The position numbers were made by a program, and so were the translations under genes. Source: Streptomyces sp. Je 1-369 (GTDB taxonomy: Bacteria > Actinomycetota > Actinomycetes > Streptomycetales > Streptomycetaceae). From it: DNA of 64,000 nucleotides. The stretch covers positions 275,447 through 339,446 of the forward strand of contig NZ_CP101750.1 in assembly GCF_026810505.1 (NCBI RefSeq), read 5' to 3'. This document shows, piece after piece, positions 24,794 through 33,541 of this stretch (positions are counted from its first letter, which is position 1; each line of letters starts with the position of its first letter). The notes beneath the pieces are model-generated. The model was not told the origin of the DNA, made no database searches, and worked only from the letters and a program-made list of their open reading frames with translations.

Positions 24794-26499
24794 GTCCTCG
24801 CCACCCGGCTGACGAACGCCGCCGCCAACCGCCTCACCCTGCGTTCGTTCGCCAACCGAAGTCCTGCCGTCAAAGACGCCCTCACCCGCCCGGGCCAGCC
24901 CGCGCTGTTTCGCCGCCGAGAGTTCTTCCCTCCCTGGATCCTGGGCGCAAGCACCCGCTACTGCCCCAGCTGTCTCGCCGGCAACGGGACCGAGATTCAA
25001 CGGAGGCACGGAGGCCCCTGGAAGATCGAATGGCGTCTGGCGACCGTCTTCGCCTGCCTCGACCACGGCATGTTCCTGCGCGAGCTATGCCCGGCCTGCC
25101 AGCAGCCGGCCCACAGCGGCCACCGAGGCAACAAACAGAAACTCGTGCCCGCCAGCTCCACGACCGGCCTGCACCCCGCCCAGTGCCGGAACACCGCCTC
25201 CGGCCTGCCCCGCGACCCACTCTGCACCACCCGGCTGGACAGCCCCCACGAGACCCACCATCCCGCCCTCACACCCAACATCGCCAAACTTCAGGGCTGG
25301 ATCCTCGGCCTCCTCGACGCCGCCCACCCCCCAGCTCCTGCCCTCACCGCCCTCACCGACCTGCAGACGATCTCCGCCGTGGTCTGCGCGACCTGGCCCG
25401 CAGCAGCCACGGTCACCCCCGAGACGAATCTCGTCCACGCTCTTGACGAACACATCACCCACCAGGGGCAGACCCCCACAGCGCGCCTGACCCCGACCGC
25501 GAAGAGCCATCGTTGGGCGACCCCGCCCCAGTCCTCCGCCGCCACTGCCAGCCTGCTGGACATCGCCGCACGGCTGATCGCCCTGCCCCCCTGGAAGCGC
25601 GACATCACGCCATCACCGCGCTGCTGGAACGAGCACCGGTCCCGGCCACGGCCGGCTGGGGCAAGACCTGGGCCACGCACCGCACATCCGGCTCAGCAGC
25701 CCTCCAGGCCCACATCCAATACGGCTTCGCGCGACGCCTGTCACCGAACGGGGCCCCGCGTCGCAGGAGGGACGCCCCCATCCGTCCAATCCACCCCCGC
25801 GGCTACCTTCCCGAGCACATTCCGCAGTGGCTCCCGAACGACTGGTTCGCGTTCCTGACCGAGGACACACGACCCCGTCCGATGGGAGTGAGCCGCAGTT
25901 TCCGGCGCTTCTGCGCACTTCAGCTCGTTCGGATCACCACGGGCATGCCGCGCCACCAGGCCGCCCGGTTTCTCGGCATCCCGGACGCCTGGCACCAGAA
26001 CCATCCACTGGAACTCCCGACCAGGAAACAGGTCTTTCACCGTCTGACACCATGGCTTGACCACGCCTTCGAAGACCTCGCACGGCACATTGCGTGTCTG
26101 CCGTACCCCACTGACTACCGCGCACGCAGGCAGACCTTCGCCCGCTGGACACTGAGGCCGGAGGAATGGGACATGATCCGCGAGAGCCTCCCACGCACCA
26201 CAAGGCGCCCTGAAGAACAGCTCCGCACCTGCGCATCCGCCTTCATCTGGACACTCGTCACCGGAAGCGAATGGCGTCTGGCCCCCACCCTCCGGGCCGC
26301 AGGGCCAAACCGCGAAATGGCCATCACCACACGCAGCCCCCAGTACTGGATCATGGCGCAGTTCAGAAGCCCGACGCTGCACTTCTACACGGTGCTCAGA
26401 GAATCCCTCACGCGATACGCCGGCCAGTTGGCGGCGGCAGCTGCCGGCCGCTGGCCTTCATCCTCACGCCAGGCCAGTGGGGTGACGCGCCTTAGTTGA
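24788..26499 (+). pseudogene. TniQ-like protein, one frameshift and no start codon
   Basis: The frame opens directly at the oxidoreductase junction without a start: SFVLATRLTNAAANRLTLRS, then the zinc-binding region TRYCPSCLAGNGTE, FACLDHGMFLRELCPACQQP, which matches the paired CxxC fingers of TniQ (TnsD-like) proteins. A one-base shift near 25600 (between LIALPPWKRD and HHAITALLERAPVP) moves to a second frame, open to 26499, with GYLPEHIPQWLPNDWF, LQLVRITTGMPRHQAARFLG and ASAFIWTLVTGSEWRLAP. TniQ proteins direct Tn7-like and related transposition machineries to target sites. No transposase is adjacent. It is homologous to the remnant at 2364-3107. Confidence 0.65.
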
Positions 26500-26715
26500 T
26501 CCCGGTCCTCGATCGCATCCGGGTGGCACGATCGGACGCTGGCCGCCCGCGTACTCGGCCAGACCACGTGAGCGTGAATCGCGTCTATAGCTCCTATCGG
26601 CCCCGGAACTACGACGCGTTCGACTTTGCGCCCTTCACCAACAGTGGCTGCCAGTGAAGGGCACAATCCCTTTGCGTGCCACGGAGCGTCACGGACCCCC
26701 TGATATGGCACTTCT

Positions 26716-26763
26716 AAGCCCTGCCCGACGGAGCCTGTTGGCGGTCCCGGGTGGGCAGGGCTT
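26716..26763 (-). terminator. Hairpin terminator downstream of the small charged-protein gene
   Basis: AAGCCCTGCCC at 26716-26726 pairs perfectly with GGGCAGGGCTT at 26753-26763 (11 bp). It lies 35 bp beyond the stop of the leftward gene. In 26500-26715 I see no gene. Confidence 0.6.
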
Positions 26764-26797
26764 CGTGCCTCGGTCGCTCGGAGGCGACCGTCACTCG

Positions 26798-26968
26798 TCA
26801 GGAAGATCGAGGATCTTCTTGCTCGTGCTCGTCTTTTCGGATTGTGTCTCGCGCTTCGGGCGCGCTCTTTGCCTGAACGTCCATCGAGGATTGCAGATGC
26901 TGTTCATTCCCCCGCCGGGCAGCTTCGATGGCTTTCTGACGGCGGTCCCGCTTCTTGTCCTTGGCCAC
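26798..26968 (-). CDS. Small highly charged protein
   Basis: A 56-residue protein starts at a GTG (26968) with an excellent ribosome site, TGGAGGAGAATC. The sequence begins VAKDKKRDRRQKAIEAARRG and ends KDEHEQEDPRSS. A basic N-terminal half is followed by a mixed, then acidic tail, with no hydrophobic core. It should be largely helical or disordered. Codon use and start signal make it a real gene although it is short. The function is unknown; nucleic-acid association through the basic half is possible. From 26969 to 27249 I see no further gene. Confidence 0.65.
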   Translation of the reverse strand: MAKDKKRDRRQKAIEAARRGNEQHLQSSMDVQAKSAPEARDTIRKDEHEQEDPRSS

Positions 26969-27249
26969 GATTCTCCTCCAAAAGGATCTGGTCATGGTCC
27001 TGTCCCACCAGGATCGGCGGCATGGACCGTCAGTGCACCCGGAACAGCGCGCGGCACCGTTTGTGAGAGTGCCGCCGCATCGAACCTGTGGCTCCCACTC
27101 GTCGAACTTCAAGGCCTGGGCGTGCAGGGGCCTTGTTCATGCTCTGGGAGGGCGGCCCAGTGCGAACCGACGCCGTCACGGTGAAGTACCGCGCTGCCCT
27201 GCCGGGAAGAGATCCCTAGGGCCGCCGGGCGCCCCTGGGAGGGGAAGGG

Positions 27250-27957
27250 TCAGAATTCCTCGGGGAGGGAGACCCTCAGCTCGCTGCTGTACTCGTAGGT
27301 GCCCAGGCGGCCGGAGGACGCGCCGACGAGGACCACGATGTCCTCGCCCGACCCGCGGGTGCCACGGATCTCGACTTTGATGTTTTTGGGCCACGTGGTG
27401 GTCTCGTACGCCCAGCTTCCGCCGGGCGTCTTGTATCCGAACGTCACTTCCTGGCGGAAGTTCGAGCCGCTCTCGATGGTTCCGGACAGCCTGCCGGTGA
27501 TGACGTAGCCCGTGGGACCATCAGCCCGCACGTTGCCTTCGAAAGACGCACAGTGGCCTCTGCTGCTCGTGTAGGTGGGCTCGATCTTCTGGGGCGGGCC
27601 GCCGGCCACGGTGGTGATCTCCTTGCCGTCCTCCCAGGATCCGTCGGACTTGTTGTTGAGACCGACGTAGAAGTCGACGGTGTCGTTGTGCTCGCGGGTT
27701 CCGCGGCCCCGGACCTGGAAAGTGTTCTCCTTTTCGATGCCCTCGATCTCGAACTCCAGACGCTCGTACTTGCCCTTGGTGCCGCCGTGGCCCAGGCGGA
27801 CCTTGTTGGGGAAGCCGGTGCGGCGCCGGTCGAGCATCGTGGTGGCGGTGATGGTGCCTTCGAAGCCATAGCCGGTGGCTCCCTCGGGCCAGATGCGGCC
27901 CTCGAAGGTGGCCCACGTCTTGTTGTTGAGGTGGCACTTGGCGGTGATGGCAGGCAC
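27250..27957 (-). CDS. Hypothetical protein made of two tandem homologous domains
   Basis: I place the start at the GTG at 27957 because GAAAGGCTGCAC precedes it; a GTG at 27996 is in frame but has no site. The 235-residue product contains two related domains of about 95 residues. The first has WATFEGRIWPEGATGYGFEG, then RLEFEIEGIEK and QVRGRGTREHNDTVDFYVGL. The second has CASFEGNVRADGPTGYVITG, then NIKVEIRGTRGSGEDIVVLV. The repeats align over FEG...GxTGY...G at their starts and over a beta-hairpin at their ends. No signal peptide or membrane segment is seen. The fold is likely an all-beta sandwich. The family is not recognised; adhesion, ligand-binding or toxin-related roles are open. Confidence 0.65.
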   Translation of the reverse strand: MPAITAKCHLNNKTWATFEGRIWPEGATGYGFEGTITATTMLDRRRTGFPNKVRLGHGGTKGKYERLEFEIEGIEKENTFQVRGRGTREHNDTVDFYVGLNNKSDGSWEDGKEITTVAGGPPQKIEPTYTSSRGHCASFEGNVRADGPTGYVITGRLSGTIESGSNFRQEVTFGYKTPGGSWAYETTTWPKNIKVEIRGTRGSGEDIVVLVGASSGRLGTYEYSSELRVSLPEEF

Positions 27958-28450
27958 GTGCAGCCTTTCGTCCGGGTGCGTGATGCGCGCCCTCACGCTA
28001 GGAGATCAACGACCCGCGGACAGAGGAATCGCGGCATTTGAACCTGATCGAGCGCCTGGGCGGGCGGGGCGCCTTCTTGCCGTTCGGGCGAAGTCCCTCA
28101 GCGGCGCCCGTCCGGCGCCATCGCATCGGGCGGTGCCGGACCCAGCCACGAGAACCGCGTCAACACCCTCGCCAAGCCCCTGGGATCTGCGAGCGGGCGC
28201 TGAATTGACCGGTTCCGCCCCCTTCTTCCCTGGATCACAACGCGATTCGGCCCTCGTTCGCCGATCGTCGCCCGCCTGCGGGAGAGGTGTGCCAGCCTCG
28301 GGAAACAGCAATACAACGGATACCGCGGCGTCTCCGGCGGCGTGTAAGTCGATGGGGTGAAGCGAGGGCTGTAGCAGTACCTGGGAGTGGAGGGCTCGGT
28401 AGCTTCGGAGCCGTAGCGATCTTAGAAGTGTGCGAGAGAAGAGGATCACC
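27958..28450. other. No supportable gene
   Basis: A divergent intergenic region of about 490 bp with no convincing frame on either strand. It should hold the promoters of both flanking genes. Confidence 0.45.
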
Positions 28451-29026
28451 ATGTCGACGGTCGACGACTGGAAGACCAGCACGGTGAGCGAGGGCAGCAT
28501 CGTGCGCGTGAGACCAGAACGCGGCACGAAGCCCTACCTGCTCCGGCTGCCGGGCGGTTTCTGGTGCGCACGAGTGCGGAAACTCGACTACGAAGCGGGC
28601 ACGGTACGCATCACGCTCTGCAAGCAGGAGACGGCTGAACCGCTCACGGGCCAGGACGCGGGCGTAAGCCGCCACCGCCACAGCCGCGACCCAATTGAGG
28701 AGCTGGTCCAGGAGTGGCTCCAGGAGCAGGGAGTCGAGGGGCACAGCGAGCTCACCGTGACGGTCGATCTTACGGACCTCAATCTGATGAAGGTGTTCGA
28801 GGAGGACGACTACCCGTGGAACGGCGTCTGCGTCGATGACTACGTCGGCTTCGTCGCCCCCTTTATGGGGGTCAGCGCGGGGGGTGTCCAGCAGGGCACC
28901 GTGGTGGGGCTGGATCCAACCGAGCAGACCATCACCGTGAAGCTTTCGGTCAGCCGCGCGCCTGTGGAGAAGTTCCTCATGTCGAAGGTGCAATGGCAAT
29001 TCAACAATGGCCCGCGGGGCGGCTGA
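28451..29026 (+). CDS. Hypothetical protein
   Basis: A soluble acidic 191-residue protein starts at the ATG at 28451 after AGAAGAGGATCACC. It begins MSTVDDWKTSTVSEGSIVRV and contains YLLRLPGGFWCARVRKLDYE, DPIEELVQEWLQEQGVEGHS, VTVDLTDLNLMKVFEEDDYP and TVVGLDPTEQTITVKLSVS. No export signal, membrane segment or known catalytic motif is visible. The end (FLMSKVQWQFNNGPRGG) is complete and a strong terminator follows 53 bp later, so it is a monocistronic unit. I do not recognise the family. Confidence 0.65.
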   Translation: MSTVDDWKTSTVSEGSIVRVRPERGTKPYLLRLPGGFWCARVRKLDYEAGTVRITLCKQETAEPLTGQDAGVSRHRHSRDPIEELVQEWLQEQGVEGHSELTVTVDLTDLNLMKVFEEDDYPWNGVCVDDYVGFVAPFMGVSAGGVQQGTVVGLDPTEQTITVKLSVSRAPVEKFLMSKVQWQFNNGPRGG

Positions 29027-29079
29027 CGGACGCGGTAGAGCAGCCCTCCGGGATGAGGGGGCGCAGCCGGCGTCTCAGA

Positions 29080-29114
29080 GAAGGTGGCCTCGCCCACGCG
29101 GCGAGGCCACCTTC
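29080..29114 (+). terminator. Strong hairpin terminator
   Basis: A 15-bp perfect stem (GAAGGTGGCCTCGCC with its complement at 29100-29114) and a CACGC loop, followed shortly by a TTTTA tract. It ends the gene at 28451-29026. From 29115 to 29479 I see no supportable gene. Confidence 0.8.
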
Positions 29115-29479
29115 GACCGTTTTAACTCTCCAGCGGGTCGGATCAGGGGCGTCCGGTGTCAAGGGAACTTCCCGTACGAAGCCGCCTGCTCGTCGGTCGA
29201 ACTCCACTGGCATGGACCTGACGCTATGGGCCTCCACCACCCCAGGGTCTTCCCACGAACCCCGCGTCATAGAGCCGGGCAGTGCAGCGGCGATCGTCGC
29301 CCTCAATGCACCCTTCTGGTGATGCTGCCCCGTCCGCTGCCGTACGTCAGCCCAGGGTTCAAGGATGGGTTCTCACGACGATGGGCTCGCCACCTATCGC
29401 CGACCAAACTCGCCAACTACGTTCGACCACACGCGCGTCACCTGTGAGATTCCTGCGGCCGTCCGCCAACTATCAGCGG

Positions 29480-29900
29480 CCGTCACAAGCACGACGAAAC
29501 CGCGGGTTCCCCTGGGCCGCAGCACGGGCTGGAGCGACAACCACAGGTGGTCCGCGGTCCAGGCGGGCAGCAGGTCACGGGCGTAAGCGGAAAACGCCCA
29601 GACCTGGGTGATCTGAGGGTGGGTGAGCCGCAAGCGCCAAAGCAGGTCGCGGGCGATGATCTCATCGCGGACATCCCCGGCCGTCATCGTGATCATGACG
29701 GGCAGGCCCAGCGTGTCGACCATGAGATGTCTTTTGCGCCCGTTGATTTTCTTGCCCGCGTCGTAGCCGCGGCTGTCCCGCCGACGGTGGAGGCCGCGTT
29801 CACCGACTGGGAGTCGACGATCAGCGTCACCGGGAACGGGCAGCGGCCCTTGCCCGTGCGGATGTAACGCCGCAGCTGGTCCCGGACGGAAGGTAACGAC
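29480..29900 (-). pseudogene. IS5-type (DDE) transposase fragment, frameshifted
   Basis: Leftward reading near 29890-29760 gives RRYIRTGKGRCPFPVTLIVD and SQSVNAASTVGG, which holds the first catalytic Asp of IS5-group transposases (VDSQSV). After a shift the frame reads RGYDAGKKINGRKRHLMVDT, LGLPVMITMTAGDVRDE (second catalytic region), then LLWRLRLTHPQITQVWAFSA and YARDLLPAWTADHLW. The normal WADSAY is changed to WAFSAY, which removes a charged residue. The C-terminal glutamate region (VVERTLAW) is absent, since after GTRGFVVL the sequence diverges. The N terminus (DUF4096) is also missing. It is inactive. Confidence 0.7.
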
Positions 29901-30039
29901 CAGGTTCGGTGAGACTCGCGCCAACTGCGTTAGGACAGATCATCAGGACGCGCACGCCCCGCACCTCGGCCAACTGGCCGTTCTCACCGAATCCAGGCGA
30001 CTCCTCATCCGACGTAGTTCGAGTGCAGCCTCAGTTGGA

Positions 30040-30828
30040 GTGCCGGTCGGAACCCGGGTCTTGCGGCTGCACATCGTGTCATCGATCGTCGTGCCCATGG
30101 AGATGCTGATGACCTGCCTGGTTTCACTGGCCAGTGTGAATATCGTGCTGGGTCTGGCGACCCGGCCGTGGAAGCGGTCGGTGGAGGCTCGGATGGTCCG
30201 GCAGGTGCGGGCTTGGCCGGGGCTCGACGCGTACCACGCGGACCTGCTGAGCACCTCCGAGCCGTTGTGCTCGACCGACCACCAGGCCGGCAGACTGCTG
30301 CTGAACTCCTCTCGTGCGGCCTCGGTGGCCGTCCGTCTGATGAGTGAGGACAGGCTGCTCGACAGGCACGGCATGAAGCTGGCGGAGACTGCGGCTGAGC
30401 CATCCCACCCGGTCACCGCGGCAGCGTTCCGCGCCATCAACCGGTACCAGACCGTCCACGACCGCCCGCGCGTCGGCGACATCGGCCGCGACCCCGCCTT
30501 CCAGACGGCCGTCCACAGTCACCTGAACGACCTCTTCGCCCACGCCCCCGCCACCCGCCGCCACTTGGGCACTGCGATCAACAACTTGGCCCTCTGGTGC
30601 TACGGCCTCGGCGCGGCAGCCCCCGCCGTGCACGCCTTCTTCATACTGCGCCGCGCCGACCCCAGCGACCCCTACGCCCTCCAGGGCTCCTTCGTGCTGG
30701 CCTCGCTCGCCTTCGTGGCGGCTCTGATCGTGCTCACAGCCCAGGCCGGCAACACCTGGCACCCCCTCGAAGGCTTGGAAACCCCCACCGAACTCAAAGA
30801 ACTGGCCCCACCCCGCGAAGACCCGTAG
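30040..30828 (+). CDS. Hypothetical membrane protein with two C-terminal helices
   Basis: A protein of up to 262 residues. The start is uncertain: a GTG at 30040 or the ATG at 30097 (MEMLMTCLVSLAS), neither with a clear ribosome site. Hydrophobic stretches occur at the beginning (MLMTCLVSLASVNIVLGLA) and near the end (NLALWCYGLGAAAPAVHAFF and SFVLASLAFVAALIVLTAQA). The middle 130 residues are soluble and helical (YHADLLSTSEPLCSTDHQAG, VTAAAFRAINRYQTVHD, TAVHSHLNDLFAHAPATRRH). The tail is Pro/Glu-rich. No family is recognised. It lies just right of the transposase remnant. Confidence 0.55.
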   Translation: MPVGTRVLRLHIVSSIVVPMEMLMTCLVSLASVNIVLGLATRPWKRSVEARMVRQVRAWPGLDAYHADLLSTSEPLCSTDHQAGRLLLNSSRAASVAVRLMSEDRLLDRHGMKLAETAAEPSHPVTAAAFRAINRYQTVHDRPRVGDIGRDPAFQTAVHSHLNDLFAHAPATRRHLGTAINNLALWCYGLGAAAPAVHAFFILRRADPSDPYALQGSFVLASLAFVAALIVLTAQAGNTWHPLEGLETPTELKELAPPREDP

Positions 30829-31450
30829 ACCTTGCCGAAGGCGCCGGGGAAACATCGGCGGACCACGACGGGGAAACCCCCGTCGGCGAATAGGTAGCGG
30901 GGGACATCCGGAGTCACGGCCCGGGGCCGACTATGACCCGGGACGCTATCCGTGCCCTCGGAGCGCCAGCGCGAGCTGATCCTGGCGAACACGAACGACA
31001 GACTCGCCCCAGCAGGGGTGGTCCGCAGCCATGTCAACGGGTGCGAGCCGAAGCTCATCGCCAACCAGGCCGAGCTCGCCCTGGGGCCCTACGAAACGAC
31101 TGGATCGGATGAGACGCCAGCTGACTTCAATGAGAACGAACACCAACTTGCTCACGCCGCCGACGGCGCGGCTCAGTGACGGAATCGCTATAACCGGGAT
31201 GAAAACGCCCCCACCCGGGGGGCTCTAGCGGTCCTTGCCCACCCCGCGGCGTACAGCGGTCACGCCCGCGGCGTCGCGGCGCCGTGAACGTTGGCGGCGG
31301 GCTGACCTCGTCCGCGAGGGCTGCACCCACGGCACCGTCCTTGTCGACGTCTTCTCCGGACCCGCATCCTGAATCGGCTTGAGGGGTAGACACGAAGCGC
31401 CACCTGTCTGCCCGCAGGCATGGTGCACTCACGCGCTGGGGGTGGAGCAG
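30829..31450. other. No supportable gene
   Basis: Several short frames on both strands are without motif or start signal. This is probably intergenic or decayed sequence. Confidence 0.45.
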
Positions 31451-32056
31451 GTGCGACGGGTGGTCAATCTGCAATCCGTTGAGCAGAAGTTGTTGCTGCT
31501 TGCTCTCCTGTTCGTGGTCGGCGGGTCGATCGTCGCGAACCTCTTCGCGTGGGACGTGAAGTGGCAGATACCCCTCATCTATGCCGCACTCTATGTCCTG
31601 CTATCAGTCGTTATCGAGATCCGTGATGGTCAGGCCCCTACTGCTTCCACGCACTACCGCAACAGCGACGAATTCTTTCTGTCGTTCACCCGTCTCGTAC
31701 GCACCGCCGAGCGACATGTCTACACGAGCTACGTGTGCAACACGCCGCCGCTGAGCTTTCAATCCCCGGCCGCACAATGGTTGCGAGAGCACTACGAGGA
31801 GATGCACGGTCTTGCCAACTACCACGCCCGCGTGGTGACCATCAACAGCGGTGTCGACGCCGTCAATACGGCGATCCTTGATGACACCGCGGTCCTGTTG
31901 CTCCTGACCGCGGATGGATCTTCCATGAGCGGACACAGCCTGGAGACGGCTGAAGCCGTCAACTCCTTCCGGGACTACTACAGGTCTTGGTGGGCATCGG
32001 CGGAGCCGCTGGAAACCTACGCGCAGCGGACTGACCTCATGTCTCCCGACCACTGA
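31451..32056 (+). CDS. Membrane protein with a soluble domain resembling a PLD-like sensor (tentative)
   Basis: I choose the GTG at 31451 (GGTGGAGCAG upstream), which gives 201 residues. Two transmembrane helices occupy residues about 12-55 (LLLLALLFVVGGSIVANLFA and WQIPLIYAALYVLLSVVIEI). The C-terminal 145 residues are cytosolic: HYRNSDEFFLSFTRLVRTAE, RHVYTSYVCNTPPLSF, LANYHARVVTINSGVDAVNT, DDTAVLLLLTADGSS. The order of a stress-type helix, a strand ending YTSYV, a long helix and a strand with VVTIN recalls the first half of phospholipase-D-like sensor domains, but no HxK motif is present, so this is weak. A NACHT-type ATPase remnant follows 105 bp downstream on the same strand, and the two may have been partners. 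Confidence 0.55.
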   Translation: MRRVVNLQSVEQKLLLLALLFVVGGSIVANLFAWDVKWQIPLIYAALYVLLSVVIEIRDGQAPTASTHYRNSDEFFLSFTRLVRTAERHVYTSYVCNTPPLSFQSPAAQWLREHYEEMHGLANYHARVVTINSGVDAVNTAILDDTAVLLLLTADGSSMSGHSLETAEAVNSFRDYYRSWWASAEPLETYAQRTDLMSPDH

Positions 32057-32161
32057 GCCTCACGGAACCGCGGAACGGGCCTCGAATGCTCCTCACCCTT
32101 GCTCAGCGCGTTTCCCGGACCTGCCCGCTTTCGCTTCCCACCCGTTGCAAGCTCTTAGGTC

Positions 32162-33452
32162 ATGGGCGTGCAAAGAGGGGTCGCATGGTTTTGGGTGCTC
32201 GTGTGCGCGGTTGCGCTGGGCGTGGTAGCGGTGTGGGGCCTGCCGGCGGTGACACGGAGCGATGTGGATCCGGTGGGGGCATGCATCGGCTTGGCGGGGC
32301 TCATCGTCGCCGGCTGGTCGGGGTGGATGTCCTGGCGGGCGCTGCGCCACCAGGAGCGTGACGCGGTGGTGATGGCGGGCCTGCTGGCTCGAGCGGTGTT
32401 CCAGGCCGAGAGCCGCGCACGGGCACAGCTGCTCGGTGAGGACAGTACGGCGATCGATGTGCGCTTCGTCTCCCGTCCCGCCACAACACGCAACGCGATG
32501 GGCGCCGCCACGGAGGGGCGGCTGAGTGAGGTGGCGAGCTATTACCAGCGGCTACGTCCGGGACGTCTGGTGATCACCGGCGCGCCGGGAGCGGGTAAGA
32601 CCGTCCTCGCCGTCGAGCTCATTCTTGCCCTGCTGGAGAACCGCAAGCCCGAGGACCCCATTCCGGTACGGCTGCCACTGACCTCCTGGTCCACGCTCCC
32701 TGCCCCACCCGTCGGCGTCGGGCGCGTAGCCGCGAACCGAGATCCGGCCGCGGGAGCCCACGCCGTACGAGCGTGGATATGCCGGCACCTGGTCGACACC
32801 TACGCAGGGATCTCCCCTACGACCGCCGCCGCGTTGATGGATGCCGGGCTCATCCTTCCGGCACTGGACGGGCTGGATGAGATGGCCAGCCTTGCTGCTC
32901 GCCTTTGCGCCCTTGGTGGGACTCGGCTACCTGCTCCTGGTGAAGGTCCAACCCGCGGTGATGGGGATCTCGTTCTGCCTGCTGTTCGGGCTCTTGCTGT
33001 GGCTCGTGGTCCGGCCCGGGAACAGCGTGGATGCGCTCGACATCATGGACTCGCCGCACACCGTCGTCCGTGCCGAACTCATCGCCGCGCTCTTGTTCGG
33101 GCTCCCGATCGGTGTCCTGTACGGGGCCATGGTGCGGCCCGCATTCGGGGTTCTGGCCGGCGTCGCGATGGGGCTGCTGTGCGGGCTCGGTGGGACGGGG
33201 ACACGCTACATCGCTCTTCTGGTGTGTACCCGCCGCGGCCGCCAGGCCCTGCCTTGGCGTCTACGCCGGTTCCTGCACTGGGCGACCGAAGCCGGCCTGC
33301 TCCGAGTTGCCGGCACCGCCTACCAGTTCCGCCACCGGGAACTACAGGACTGGCTCGCCACCTTGCGAGCCGCGCCCCCGTGGCCCCGGGATCCGGCCCG
33401 GTGCGCTGTCGATTCCTTCGGGCACGATGGTGGAGGTGGTGCCGCCCCGTGA
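32162..33452 (+). pseudogene. NACHT-type STAND ATPase with membrane segments, large internal deletion
   Basis: The first 245 codons from the ATG at 32162 give two N-terminal transmembrane helices (GVAWFWVLVCAVALGVVAVW; GLAGLIVAGWSGWMSWR). A linker and the NACHT core follow: Walker A GAPGAGKTVLAVELILALLE, PIPVRLPLTSW and Walker B LILPALDGLDEMA. At about 32890 the frame changes and the text jumps to a C-terminal membrane part (LLLAFAPLVGLGYLLLVKV, ELIAALLFGLPIGVLYGAM) ending in RRFLHWATEAGLLRVAGTAY, QFRHRELQDWLATL, the usual winged-helix end of these proteins. The sensor-1 and GxP parts of the ATPase are gone. NACHT proteins of bacteria include anti-phage factors. The protein is inactive as encoded, since it combines a deletion with a frameshift. 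Confidence 0.7.
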
Positions 33453-33489
33453 TGTGGGCACCGTCGCCCTGCGGAAGCAGCCGGCCCGA

Positions 33490-33527
33490 CCGTGACCACC
33501 GCTCCCGGCAAGGAGCGGTGGTCACGG
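33490..33527. terminator. Bidirectional hairpin terminator
   Basis: A 16-bp perfect stem (33490-33505 with 33512-33527, CCGTGACCACCGCTCC) with a 6-nt loop lies between the convergent NACHT remnant and the FAD oxidase gene. Confidence 0.8.
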
Positions 33528-33541
33528 GTGCGTGTACAGGG

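Noticed and set aside
29001..29306. Minus-strand frame of 101 codons across the terminator at 29080-29114
   Set aside because: It runs through a strong hairpin and has no start signal or recognisable family.
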